From Bacteroidota bacterium (GTDB lineage Bacteria; Bacteroidota; Bacteroidia; 2-12-FULL-35-15), in assembly GCA_005772895.1 (NCBI GenBank), contig SXIH01000062.1, positions 120,761-184,760 on the forward strand: DNA of 64,000 nt. Direction: 5' to 3'. This document shows, piece by piece, positions 50,704 to 59,401 of this stretch; the first letter of the stretch is position 1; every line of letters begins with the position of its first letter. The position numbers and the translations under genes were made by a program. The notes beneath the pieces were generated by a model. That model ran no database searches. It saw nothing but the letters and a program-made list of their open reading frames with translations, and had not been told where the DNA came from.

Positions 50704-53115
50704 TTACACCTCAAACCCCCATTCATCCAAAAACGCATTGCCAGTAGAAGGCTTTGGTGGCTTAGGTTCAGAAGGCCTTTCAAATGAATCGGAAACATTT
50801 TTGTTCTGTTTGTTCCTTTCCGTTGCCGATTTCATTTCCTCTTTATAATTTTTACTTTTCGCTTTATGTTGCTCGCGCTTAGATAATGGTCGTTGCTGTT
50901 CTTTTGACTTATAACTTTCTCCTTTTGGCTTTTCTTCCAACACCTCCACCAATGCAAAATCCAATTGTTTTTTTACTAAGTCGGCACGCTTAATCTCAAT
51001 TCTCACATTATCTCCAAGGGTTAATACTTTTCCGAACTTTCTTCCACGCAAACAATAATTGTCTTCATCAAAATAATAATTGTCGTCACGCAATTCACGA
51101 ATTCGTACCATTCCTTCACAATGATTTTCAATGATCTCAACAAAAATCCCCCATTCCGTAACACCCGAAATCACGCCATCAAACTCTTCTCCGATTTTAT
51201 CCGTTAAGTATTGAACTTGTTTGTATTTAATGGAAGAGCGTTCCGCATCGGCCGCCAGCTTCTCCATATCGGAGGAGTGCTTGCATTGTTCTTCTAATTT
51301 ATCGATGTCGGGATTTTTTCCTCCGTCTAAATAATGTTGCAGCAAACGATGCACCATTACATCCGGATATCTTCTGATAGGAGAAGTAAAGTGTGTGTAG
51401 TAATCAAATCCTAATCCGTAGTGACCAATATTTTTTGTTGTGTAAACAGCCTTCGCCATCGTACGGATAGCAAGCATTTCAATCATCCCCGATTCTTTTT
51501 TCTCGTTTACTTCTTTCAATAAATTATTCATTGAATCGGCAACAGTGTTGATGTTTTTTACATTTAATTTATAACCAAACTTCGCCACAAACTCTGAGAA
51601 GTTTTGCAACTTATCCGGATTTGGTTTGTCGTGAATACGGTATACAAACGGTCTTTGACTTTCTTTGCTATTTCCCTTTTGGTCTTGTGTCTTGTATCTT
51701 GTGTCTTGCTTTTTCTTCCCAACAAACTCCGCCACTTTTCTGTTCGCCAAAAGCATAAAATCTTCAATCAATTGATTGGAATCTTTCGCTGTCTTAAAAA
51801 ATACGCCCGTTGGATTTCCTGATTCATCCAAATGAAATTTCACTTCCATTTTTTCAAAAGCAATGCTCCCTTTTTTAAAACGATTCGTACGCAATATTTT
51901 GGCTAATCTATCTAACGTTAAAATCTCTTCTTTAAAATCTCCTTCTTCTGTTTCAATTACTTCTTGAGCTTCTTCATAAGTAAAGCGTCTGTCGGAATTA
52001 ATAATTGTTCTTCCAAACCATTCTGCCACCACCTCTGCATCGTCCGCCATTTCAAACACAGAGGAGAAACACAGTTTTTCTTCATTCGGACGAAGAGAAC
52101 AAACGTTGTTTGATAAAACTTCCGGAAGCATCGGAACGACCCTATCCACAAGGTAAACAGAAGTAGCGCGCGAAATTGCTTCTTTGTCAATCATCGAATC
52201 AGGTTTTACGTAATGACTCACATCAGCAATGTGGACGCCAATTTCCCAGTTTCCGTTTTTTAATTTTTGAATGGAAAGCGCATCATCAAAATCTTTTGCA
52301 TCAACAGGATCGATAGTAAACGTGGTTGTTTTTCTAAAATCCCGTCTTTTAGAAATTTCTTCAGCTGTAATTTTAATAGGAATGAGGTCAGCAGCGCGCT
52401 CAACATCTTTCGGAAACTCATTTGGGAGTCCGTATTCCGCTAAAATTGCGTGCATTTCGGTGTTGTTTTCACCAACATCTCCCAACACTGTTTTTATTTC
52501 ACCTATTGGATTTACTCCATTTTTAGGCCATTCTACAATTCTGGCAATTGCTTTTTGTCCATCTTTTGCACCGTTTAGCTTTTCAATTGGGATATAAATA
52601 TCTACGTGTACTTTAATATTGCTTGGAACCAAAAAGGCAAATTTGGGAGAAACCTGTATTGTTCCTACAAATTCTGTCTTGTTGCGCTCGATCACCTCTA
52701 CAATTTCACCTTCTTGTTTTCCTCTTCCCTGCGGAAATACGCGTACTTTAACAAGATCCCCGTGCATGGCATTGAGCGTCTTTTTAGGAGCAACAATCAC
52801 ATCTTTTTCAGTGTCTTCAGATATAATATAGGCGCTTCCTGTGGATGTCATGTCCACTTTTCCTGTAATATATATTTCAGAACGCTTGATTTTAAATTTG
52901 CCACGTTCGGGCTCTATAACGGAGCCATTGTTCTTCAATTCCTCTAAAATAACATTGATTAATTGCCTTTGGCCAAAATCGGTGATTTTTAATTCCGCAG
53001 CTATCTGCTTGTAATTGAGCGCTTTATTTCGGTTGGCAGACAATACTTTTAGTATTTCTTCGAAAAAAAAGCTCTTTTTCTTTCCCTGCGTTTTGCTTTG
53101 AAATTTCTTTGCCAT
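50704..53115 (-). CDS. rnr: Ribonuclease R
   Basis: TTFTIDPVDAKDFDDALS, VHIADVSHYVKP, YLVDRVVPMLPEVLSNNVCSLRPNEEKLCFS, YYTHFTSPIRRYPDVMVHRLL, S1 domain. Confidence 0.95.
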   Translation of the reverse strand: MAKKFQSKTQGKKKSFFFEEILKVLSANRNKALNYKQIAAELKITDFGQRQLINVILEELKNNGSVIEPERGKFKIKRSEIYITGKVDMTSTGSAYIISEDTEKDVIVAPKKTLNAMHGDLVKVRVFPQGRGKQEGEIVEVIERNKTEFVGTIQVSPKFAFLVPSNIKVHVDIYIPIEKLNGAKDGQKAIARIVEWPKNGVNPIGEIKTVLGDVGENNTEMHAILAEYGLPNEFPKDVERAADLIPIKITAEEISKRRDFRKTTTFTIDPVDAKDFDDALSIQKLKNGNWEIGVHIADVSHYVKPDSMIDKEAISRATSVYLVDRVVPMLPEVLSNNVCSLRPNEEKLCFSSVFEMADDAEVVAEWFGRTIINSDRRFTYEEAQEVIETEEGDFKEEILTLDRLAKILRTNRFKKGSIAFEKMEVKFHLDESGNPTGVFFKTAKDSNQLIEDFMLLANRKVAEFVGKKKQDTRYKTQDQKGNSKESQRPFVYRIHDKPNPDKLQNFSEFVAKFGYKLNVKNINTVADSMNNLLKEVNEKKESGMIEMLAIRTMAKAVYTTKNIGHYGLGFDYYTHFTSPIRRYPDVMVHRLLQHYLDGGKNPDIDKLEEQCKHSSDMEKLAADAERSSIKYKQVQYLTDKIGEEFDGVISGVTEWGIFVEIIENHCEGMVRIRELRDDNYYFDEDNYCLRGRKFGKVLTLGDNVRIEIKRADLVKKQLDFALVEVLEEKPKGESYKSKEQQRPLSKREQHKAKSKNYKEEMKSATERNKQNKNVSDSFERPSEPKPPKPSTGNAFLDEWGFEV
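51683..51708. repeat. Heptameric tandem repeat inside rnr (CAAGAcA CAAGAtA CAAGAcA CAAGA on minus strand)
   Basis: TCTTGTG TCTTGTA TCTTGTG TCTTG on the plus strand; encodes part of the KKQDTRYKTQDQKGNSKES insertion. Confidence 0.8.
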
Positions 53116-53231
53116 ACCCCAAAAGTGCTATTGATTTATGGATAAATAAAGATTTGTTGATAAAAACTAAAAAAAACTTTATCCATGCAACCAAATAATG
53201 CAACTTTGCATCTATACAACAGAAATCGATT

Positions 53232-53762
53232 ATGACTGATGAGCAAATAGTAAAAGGGTGCATCGATAAGAATGCAATTGCTCAAAAGAACTTGTACGAA
53301 AAATTCTCTCGCAAGATGATGGGTGTATGCCTAAGGTATTGCGACAGTACGGAAGAAGCGGAAGATGTAGTACAAAATGGATTTATAAGTGTATTTGAAA
53401 ATATAGAGTCCTTTAAAGGGACAGGTTCTTTAGAAGGCTGGGTAAGAAAGATAATGGTAAACACAGCGCTAACCAATATCAGAAAAAACAAAAAATTAAA
53501 ACAAAACATTGAGTTGGATAGTGTAGAGTTTATGCTTCCATCCAATATACATACAAACGACAGTTTTGCGACCAAGGATCTTTTAAAGATCATACAATCA
53601 CTACCTGTTGGATTTAAAACAGTTTTTAACCTTTATGCTATTGAGGGCTATTCACACAAAGAGATAGGAGAAATGCTAAACATTTCGGAAGGCACTTCAA
53701 AATCTCAATATTCAAGAGCAAAAGCACACTTACAAAAGATTATACCAATAGAAAGAGAATAA
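53232..53762 (+). CDS. ECF-type RNA polymerase sigma factor
   Basis: EEAEDVVQNGFISVFENIESFKGTGSLEGWVRKIMVNTALTNIRKNKK; sigma4 region YSHKEIGEMLNISEGTSKSQYSRAKAHLQ. Confidence 0.95.
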   Translation: MTDEQIVKGCIDKNAIAQKNLYEKFSRKMMGVCLRYCDSTEEAEDVVQNGFISVFENIESFKGTGSLEGWVRKIMVNTALTNIRKNKKLKQNIELDSVEFMLPSNIHTNDSFATKDLLKIIQSLPVGFKTVFNLYAIEGYSHKEIGEMLNISEGTSKSQYSRAKAHLQKIIPIERE

Positions 53763-53767
53763 ACAAA

Positions 53768-54733
53768 ATGAAGAAAGATAATTTAGAAGATTTATTTAAG
53801 GACTCCTTTGAAAACTTTGAGGCTGACGTTAATCCAAGTGTTTGGAAGAATGTTCAGACAGCAATGAAAGGGGTTGGCTTAGGCTTGTTGGGCAAAATGT
53901 TGCTTAACAAACTAGGTTCTAGTGCGGTTATTTCTATTGTGTCGTCTGCAGCAGCAGTTATTGCTACAGTATTTGTGATGAATGGAACAAAAACAGAAAC
54001 AAAAACAACAGAACCGAAAAAAGAAACTCAGCCTAAAGTTGTTACAGAAGTAGTGAAACCTAGTGTTGATGAAATAAAAACATTTTTAGCTCCGGAAAAA
54101 ATAGAAAAGAAAGAAACTCCGGCTTTAGAAAAGAAAGAAGTTGAACCTAAAAACATAAATGGAGCCATAACAGTTAAGAAAGATAAAAAAGCAATTGAAG
54201 CTTTAATTTCTGATAATCGTATTGCATCTATTTCTTCAAGCTGTGTTGGCGGAACGGTTCCTTTAATTATAAGCCTTTCAAATTTAGGAAGCGGAAAAAT
54301 AAATAAGTGGACATTTAATGATGGAAGCAAACCAATGACAGGTGCAGAGCCAGTGAAATATTTTGATGAGCCGGGTATTTATACAATTACGCTTACTTCA
54401 ACCAGTGCTGACGGAAAAACAGCAGTAGATAGTATTAAGGTAGAAGCATTAGCAAATTCATCAATTTCAACTCCATCAGAATTTACACCTAACGGTGACG
54501 GACAAAATGATTTATTTGTATTTGCCCGCGTGAATGTTGCTAGCTATAATATTACAATTGTAGATAAAGACGCAAATGTTGTTTACGATTATTCTGGAAC
54601 AGATGGAAAGTGGGATGGCAGAACACCAAAAGGGAAAGACGCAAAAGAAGGAACGTATTATTATTTAGTATCTGCAGTTGGTAAGGATGGGAAAACATAT
54701 GAGAAAAAAGGAAAAATTGCTTTAAAAAGATAA
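53768..54733 (+). CDS. Putative membrane-tethered anti-sigma-like protein with PKD and CHU_C-type C-terminus
   Basis: N-term NLEDLFKDSFENFEADVNPSVWKNVQTAM; single TM AVISIVSSAAAVIATVFVM; E/K-rich linker; PKD KWTFNDGSKPM; C-term PSEFTPNGDGQNDLFVFA...GKWDGRTPKG...GTYYYLVSA. Confidence 0.75.
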   Translation: MKKDNLEDLFKDSFENFEADVNPSVWKNVQTAMKGVGLGLLGKMLLNKLGSSAVISIVSSAAAVIATVFVMNGTKTETKTTEPKKETQPKVVTEVVKPSVDEIKTFLAPEKIEKKETPALEKKEVEPKNINGAITVKKDKKAIEALISDNRIASISSSCVGGTVPLIISLSNLGSGKINKWTFNDGSKPMTGAEPVKYFDEPGIYTITLTSTSADGKTAVDSIKVEALANSSISTPSEFTPNGDGQNDLFVFARVNVASYNITIVDKDANVVYDYSGTDGKWDGRTPKGKDAKEGTYYYLVSAVGKDGKTYEKKGKIALKR

Positions 54734-54739
54734 TAAAAA

Positions 54740-54862
54740 TTGGGGCATCGGGAAGAATTTAATTTTGTTTGGTCCAACGTCAAACAAAACAAATTCAAAA
54801 ATATTAATCCTGTTTTTAGCTCTACCACCACTACATACACGATTTTTGTTGCCGGTGTCTCC
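54740..54862 (+). pseudogene. Relic of a CHU-type Ig/PKD-like repeat domain
   Basis: One frame reads LGHREEFNFVWSNVKQNKFKNINPVFSSTTTYTIFVAGVSN, similar to QFVWTPGGTLSNPLIANPVASPSVTTTYTVSGTSQ in the next gene; no start codon or full domain. Confidence 0.4.
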
Positions 54863-54940
54863 AATTTTTTAAAATATTTTGAAACCTGTTGCTACTCCAA
54901 TAGGAATTAAAACAAAAAGGTATCTCAGCCAAATACTGGT

Positions 54941-54971
54941 TTTGATACCGTTTTTGTTTTTTGTATTTTTG
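54941..54971 (+). promoter_or_regulatory. Bacteroidota-type promoter TTTG-N19-TAnnTTTG
   Basis: TTTG 54941-54944; TATTTTTG 54964-54971; ATG at 54998. Confidence 0.65.
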
Positions 54972-54997
54972 CTAAACATTTCAAACTCATCCCTACA

Positions 54998-57900
54998 ATG
55001 AAAAAAATTACACTACTAATTATTTTCTCATTCTGTTTATTGTTTATTAATTCTTCAAAAGCATCGCATATTGCCGGAGGAGATTTAAGCTATACCTGTT
55101 TGGGCGGAAATCAATACCAACTAAACTTAAACTTGTTTGTTGATTGTCTTGGTTTCGATCCAGGAGTTGCGCAAACAATAACTTGTACAAGTACATGCGG
55201 TGGAAGCGTAACGGCAACAGTAAACTGTACAAATCCCGGAGGAACAGAAATTTCTCAATTATGTCCGGCACAAATTGGAAACAGTACATGTAGTGGCGGA
55301 ACATTGCCAGGGATGTGGGTGTTTAATTATACGGGAATTGTTACTCTTGCGCCCCCATGTGATACCTGGAATATGAGCTGGAATGTGTGTTGCAGAAATG
55401 GTGCAATCATCAATCTTGTTACACCCGCAAGCCAGTCATCTTATATTGAAGCAACATTAAATAGTGTTACTGATTCTTGTAATAACTCTCCTTATTTTAC
55501 ATCTCAGCCAATTCCTTATGTGTGTCAAGGACAATTAGTAAATTATAATTATGGTGTTATTGAAGCTGACGGAGACTCATTATATTATTCGCTAATCAAT
55601 GCAATGGGAGCCGGTGCTACAATGTTAGCATACTCACCAGGATATTCTGCATCAGCTCCAATTCCAGGAATAACAATAGATCCGGCAACGGGACTGCTGA
55701 CATTTACACCAATGACACTCGGAAATTTTGTGGTTGTTGTATTGGTACAAGAGTATGACGCTGCAGGAAATCTTATTGGAACAGTTATGCGAGATATTCA
55801 ATTTATTGTACAGACATGTGCCAACCAAGTTCCAGATCCAGCTCCAACAGCGGGATCAATAACAGGTTTAACAGGAACAGCAGTTCTTGCCGGACCGTAT
55901 GAATTAGAAATGTGTGAAGGAGCAACCTTTACTTTTAATGCTGTATATACCGATTCGGATGCTGGAGATTCATTGTCGATTGTTTCAAATATTTTAACAG
56001 TATTGCCCGGAGCAACAATTACTTTTACCGGAACAAATCCTCTAACTGTTACTATCAGCTGGACAGCTCCAGGCGGAAGTGCAGGAACAAATACAAACTT
56101 TAGTGTTACTGTAAACGATGGTGCTTGCCCGGTTATGGGACAACAAACTTTTGTTTACGATGTGAACGTAAACCCCAGAACATTGGGAGGCGGGGATCAA
56201 ATTATTTGTGGCACTCAAACAGCAACACTAAACGGAACTGGTGGAAGTGTATTTAATTGGAGCGTGTTGAGCGGTGACCCAATGGTTGTTGGAACAAACT
56301 TTTCTTGCAATCCTTGCGATAATCCAATAGCTTCTCCATCTGTAACAACAGTATATGAAGTGGTAAGTGATTTAAGTGGAACTTGTGTAAACAGAGATAC
56401 AGTTACCATTACTGTTGTAGCCGATTTTACTTTAACAACAGCACAAAGCGCAACTGCTTCTTGTTTGTTGCAACCAATACAGTTTAATGCAACATCATCA
56501 CCAAGCGGAACATATATTTATTCTTGGTCACCATCAACATATTTGGATGACCCAACTATTTCAAATCCAACCGCTACAATTACCAGCCCTGGAACATATA
56601 CTTACTATGTCCAGATTACCAGTCCGCTTGGGTGTGTAAAAGTAGATACTGCAACAATCGTAATTAACGCGAGTTATCCGCCAAATCCGGTTTCTTATGT
56701 TTCCGATTCTGTTATTTGTGTTGGCGACACGGTTAACCTTGGTGTTACTTTCGGAGCGAGTGTTCCATCTGTTTGTGGAACAAATCCTGTTGGATGTGCA
56801 GCGTCTTTAGTTGCACAAGTTGGAACAGGTGTAACAACAAATACTCCAACAACCTGGCCAGCACCTTATGCGAATTGGTATACATCCGGGAAACATCAAA
56901 TGTTATTCAGAGCAACTGAATTGAATGCAGTTGGAATAACAGGAGGGAAAATAGATCAGATAGAATTTAATGTTTTAGCGATAAACGGTATTTCTTTATA
57001 TCATCAATATACAATCAACATGGGTTGTACAAGTTTAAGTGCACTTACTACATGGGTAACTGGATTGTCAAATGTGTATACTCCAAAAAATTACAACGTT
57101 GTAGTTGGCTGGAACGCACACCCATTTGATGTTGCTTATGAGTGGGATGGAATTTCTAACTTAATTGTTGAAATTTGTTTTAACGAAGGCCCGCCATATC
57201 CAAATTATATTCAAAGTTGTACATCACCATATACTGTTACACCATTTGTTTCATGTTTGTATAATTTTAGTGACTCATCTCCAATGTGTCCGGATTTAGG
57301 TTTTGCGACAGCGATAAGCAATCGTCCTAACATTCGTTTTCAATATTGCGGAGCTGCACCCGATTCTAGTGTATATAGCTATTCTTGGGCTCCAACCGTA
57401 TTTAATCCTACTACTCAAACAACGGGAGCAACGCCACCAAATGGGACAACAACATATTATGTAATTGTTACAGATACGACAAGCGGATGTTTGGATACAG
57501 CCTTTGTGGATGTTTTAGCAAACGTAACGTCTCTTTCTGTTGATGCAGGAGCTAATGATACAATTTGTCCGGGAACACCAACTAACTTAAATGCAACTGG
57601 CGCAACACAATTTGTTTGGACACCAGGCGGAACACTTTCCAATCCTTTAATTGCAAATCCAGTTGCTAGTCCTTCTGTTACAACAACCTACACTGTTTCA
57701 GGAACCAGTCAATGTGCAACAGGTGCAGGTGTTGATAGTGTAACAGTTTTTGTTCCGGTGGTTTCACCGCTCAATGTTACTGCAGGAGCTAATCAGGAAG
57801 TTTGTGTTGGCTCTCCGTATGCTCTTAATTCTAGTAGCAGTGGCGGCTTTGGCGGAAACACTTATACTTGGACATTTGTTTCAGGATATGCCGCTGACAG

Positions 57901-58300
57901 TATTCAAAATGCAAATTCTTCAACAGCTCAGGTGATGCCTACTATGCCATCCACAAATATTTATCAGGTTACTGTAATGGATGCTTGTGGATACATGACT
58001 GTAGATACAGTTGTTGTAGACGTATTATTAGATTGTGATTTAGATATTCCAAACGTGTTTACTCCTAATGGCGATGGGAAGAATGATTTTTTCATGATAT
58101 CATCAAACGGAATAAAAACATTCTCTATCACAATTTATAATCGTTGGGGGACAAAAGTGTTTGAATCAGATGATATTACCAAGAGCTGGGATGGAGGCGA
58201 TTCAAATGATGGAACATACTTCTATATTGTAACTGCAGAATCCATCAACGACAAAAAATACGATGCAAAAGGCTATTTACAGCTTTTGAGAAGCAGATAG
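54998..58300 (+). CDS. Large secreted T9SS type B (CHU_C) protein
   Basis: Signal peptide; repeated ANPVASPSVTTTYTV-type Ig modules; C-term IPNVFTPNGDGKNDFFMISSNGIKTFSITIYNRWGTKVFESDDITKSWDGGDSNDGTYFYIV. Confidence 0.92.
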   Translation: MKKITLLIIFSFCLLFINSSKASHIAGGDLSYTCLGGNQYQLNLNLFVDCLGFDPGVAQTITCTSTCGGSVTATVNCTNPGGTEISQLCPAQIGNSTCSGGTLPGMWVFNYTGIVTLAPPCDTWNMSWNVCCRNGAIINLVTPASQSSYIEATLNSVTDSCNNSPYFTSQPIPYVCQGQLVNYNYGVIEADGDSLYYSLINAMGAGATMLAYSPGYSASAPIPGITIDPATGLLTFTPMTLGNFVVVVLVQEYDAAGNLIGTVMRDIQFIVQTCANQVPDPAPTAGSITGLTGTAVLAGPYELEMCEGATFTFNAVYTDSDAGDSLSIVSNILTVLPGATITFTGTNPLTVTISWTAPGGSAGTNTNFSVTVNDGACPVMGQQTFVYDVNVNPRTLGGGDQIICGTQTATLNGTGGSVFNWSVLSGDPMVVGTNFSCNPCDNPIASPSVTTVYEVVSDLSGTCVNRDTVTITVVADFTLTTAQSATASCLLQPIQFNATSSPSGTYIYSWSPSTYLDDPTISNPTATITSPGTYTYYVQITSPLGCVKVDTATIVINASYPPNPVSYVSDSVICVGDTVNLGVTFGASVPSVCGTNPVGCAASLVAQVGTGVTTNTPTTWPAPYANWYTSGKHQMLFRATELNAVGITGGKIDQIEFNVLAINGISLYHQYTINMGCTSLSALTTWVTGLSNVYTPKNYNVVVGWNAHPFDVAYEWDGISNLIVEICFNEGPPYPNYIQSCTSPYTVTPFVSCLYNFSDSSPMCPDLGFATAISNRPNIRFQYCGAAPDSSVYSYSWAPTVFNPTTQTTGATPPNGTTTYYVIVTDTTSGCLDTAFVDVLANVTSLSVDAGANDTICPGTPTNLNATGATQFVWTPGGTLSNPLIANPVASPSVTTTYTVSGTSQCATGAGVDSVTVFVPVVSPLNVTAGANQEVCVGSPYALNSSSSGGFGGNTYTWTFVSGYAADSIQNANSSTAQVMPTMPSTNIYQVTVMDACGYMTVDTVVVDVLLDCDLDIPNVFTPNGDGKNDFFMISSNGIKTFSITIYNRWGTKVFESDDITKSWDGGDSNDGTYFYIVTAESINDKKYDAKGYLQLLRSR

Positions 58301-58323
58301 CCCCCAGCAAAATACAAAATAAA

Positions 58324-58388
58324 CCCCGGTTGTCATTTCGAGCGCCTGCCTACCGGTAGGCAGGAAGTCGAGAAACCGGGGTTTTTTA
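58324..58388 (+). terminator. Terminator built from a nested palindromic repeat
   Basis: Outer stem AACCCCGGTT / AACCGGGGTT then TTTTTATT; interior carries GTCATTTCGAGCG-[CCTGCCTACCGGTAGGCAGG]-AAGTCGAGAAA. Confidence 0.8.
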
Positions 58389-58408
58389 TTAAAAATACAA
58401 AATAAAGT

Positions 58409-58426
58409 TTCAGAAAGTTTTGAAAG
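58409..58426. promoter_or_regulatory. Candidate GbsR/MarR operator (autoregulatory), TTTCA-N8-TGAAA
   Basis: TTTCAGAAAGTTTTGAAA overlapping the -33 element TTTG (58420-58423). Confidence 0.55.
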
Positions 58427-58449
58427 TTAGAAAATGGTTGTATATTTGT
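58420..58449 (+). promoter_or_regulatory. Bacteroidota-type promoter TTTG-N18-TAnnTTTG
   Basis: TTTG 58420-58423; TATATTTG 58442-58449; ATG at 58466. Confidence 0.7.
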
Positions 58450-58465
58450 ATCGTAAATTAATAAT

Positions 58466-58972
58466 ATGAAACTTATAGAAAGCAAAGAAAAATTCATCAA
58501 CGCCTGGGGAACATTAGGAACCAGTTGGGGAATTAACCGCACCATGGCTCAGGTGCACGCTTTGTTATTAGTTTCTCCCGATGCATTAAGTGCAGAAGAT
58601 ATTATGGAAGAACTTACAATTTCCAGAGGCAATACCAATATGAATGTAAGAACATTAATTGATTGGGGTTTGGTTTTCAAAGAAACACGATCAGGTGAAC
58701 GCAAAGAATTTTTTACTGCAGAAAAAGATATTTGGAAAGTATTCAAACAAATTGCCAAAGAACGTAGAAAACGTGAATTAGAACCAATTTTTAAAGTATT
58801 GGATGAGGTGAAGAAAGTGGATGGAGATAAACGCGACAAAAACATTAAAGCATTTGTAGACGCCATTGAAGACATTGAACGCTTTACAAAGAAAGCCGAC
58901 AGAACCCTGGAAACAATGATTAAAGCAGATGAAAACTGGTTGGTTGGCTCTTTTATGAAATTAATGAAATAG
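58466..58972 (+). CDS. GbsR/MarR family transcriptional regulator
   Basis: GTSWGINRTMAQVHALLLVSPDALSAEDIMEELTISRGNTNMNVRTLIDWGLVFKE winged helix. Confidence 0.88.
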   Translation: MKLIESKEKFINAWGTLGTSWGINRTMAQVHALLLVSPDALSAEDIMEELTISRGNTNMNVRTLIDWGLVFKETRSGERKEFFTAEKDIWKVFKQIAKERRKRELEPIFKVLDEVKKVDGDKRDKNIKAFVDAIEDIERFTKKADRTLETMIKADENWLVGSFMKLMK

Positions 58973-58997
58973 TCTGATAAAAAAATTTGCATATATA

Positions 58998-59015
58998 TTT
59001 CAATAATTATTGAAA
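58998..59015. promoter_or_regulatory. Candidate GbsR/MarR operator 2, TTTCA-N8-TGAAA
   Basis: TTTCAATAATTATTGAAA, perfect 18-bp palindrome just upstream of ATG 59027. Confidence 0.6.
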
Positions 59016-59026
59016 GTTCTGAAAAA

Positions 59027-59389
59027 ATGAATTACAATGTTCTCACATACCTGTTTTATTTTTTGATTCTGCTTTTTGTGGTTTTATATGTTGGAATGGT
59101 TTTATACAAAGGTGGCCGCCCATTTTTAATCAATACCTTTTCCGGAAATGAAACTGTGGCAGACGCAGTAAACAAGTTTTTATTAGCAGGTTATTATCTC
59201 ACCAACATTGGCTATACTATAATAGCATTAAAAATTTGGGAAAGAGTAGAATCGCCAATACAATTATTAAATGTGTTAAGCCTAAAGGTTGGAGCAATTG
59301 TTTTAACGCTTGGAATAATGCATTTTATAAACATCATATCATTAGTAGCAATAGGAAAAAGAAAAAAATTAAATAATACTAACCAATAA
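59027..59389 (+). CDS. Small integral membrane protein (paralogue A)
   Basis: Predicted TM helices; shares Kxx(F)L(I/V)(N/D)xF.G.(E/N)..A..VNK.L..G(Y/F)YL...G with the next ORF. Confidence 0.7.
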   Translation: MNYNVLTYLFYFLILLFVVLYVGMVLYKGGRPFLINTFSGNETVADAVNKFLLAGYYLTNIGYTIIALKIWERVESPIQLLNVLSLKVGAIVLTLGIMHFINIISLVAIGKRKKLNNTNQ

Positions 59390-59401
59390 AAACTAGAAAT
59401 C

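Noticed and set aside
51683-51708. CRISPR-like array in rnr
   Set aside because: Seven-base units with no spacers; a simple tandem repeat, not CRISPR.
58333-58545. 70-aa minus-strand ORF ending ...STSCLPVGRRSK
   Set aside because: Its C-terminal codons are the palindromic repeat itself; it overlaps the promoter and start of the GbsR gene on the other strand.
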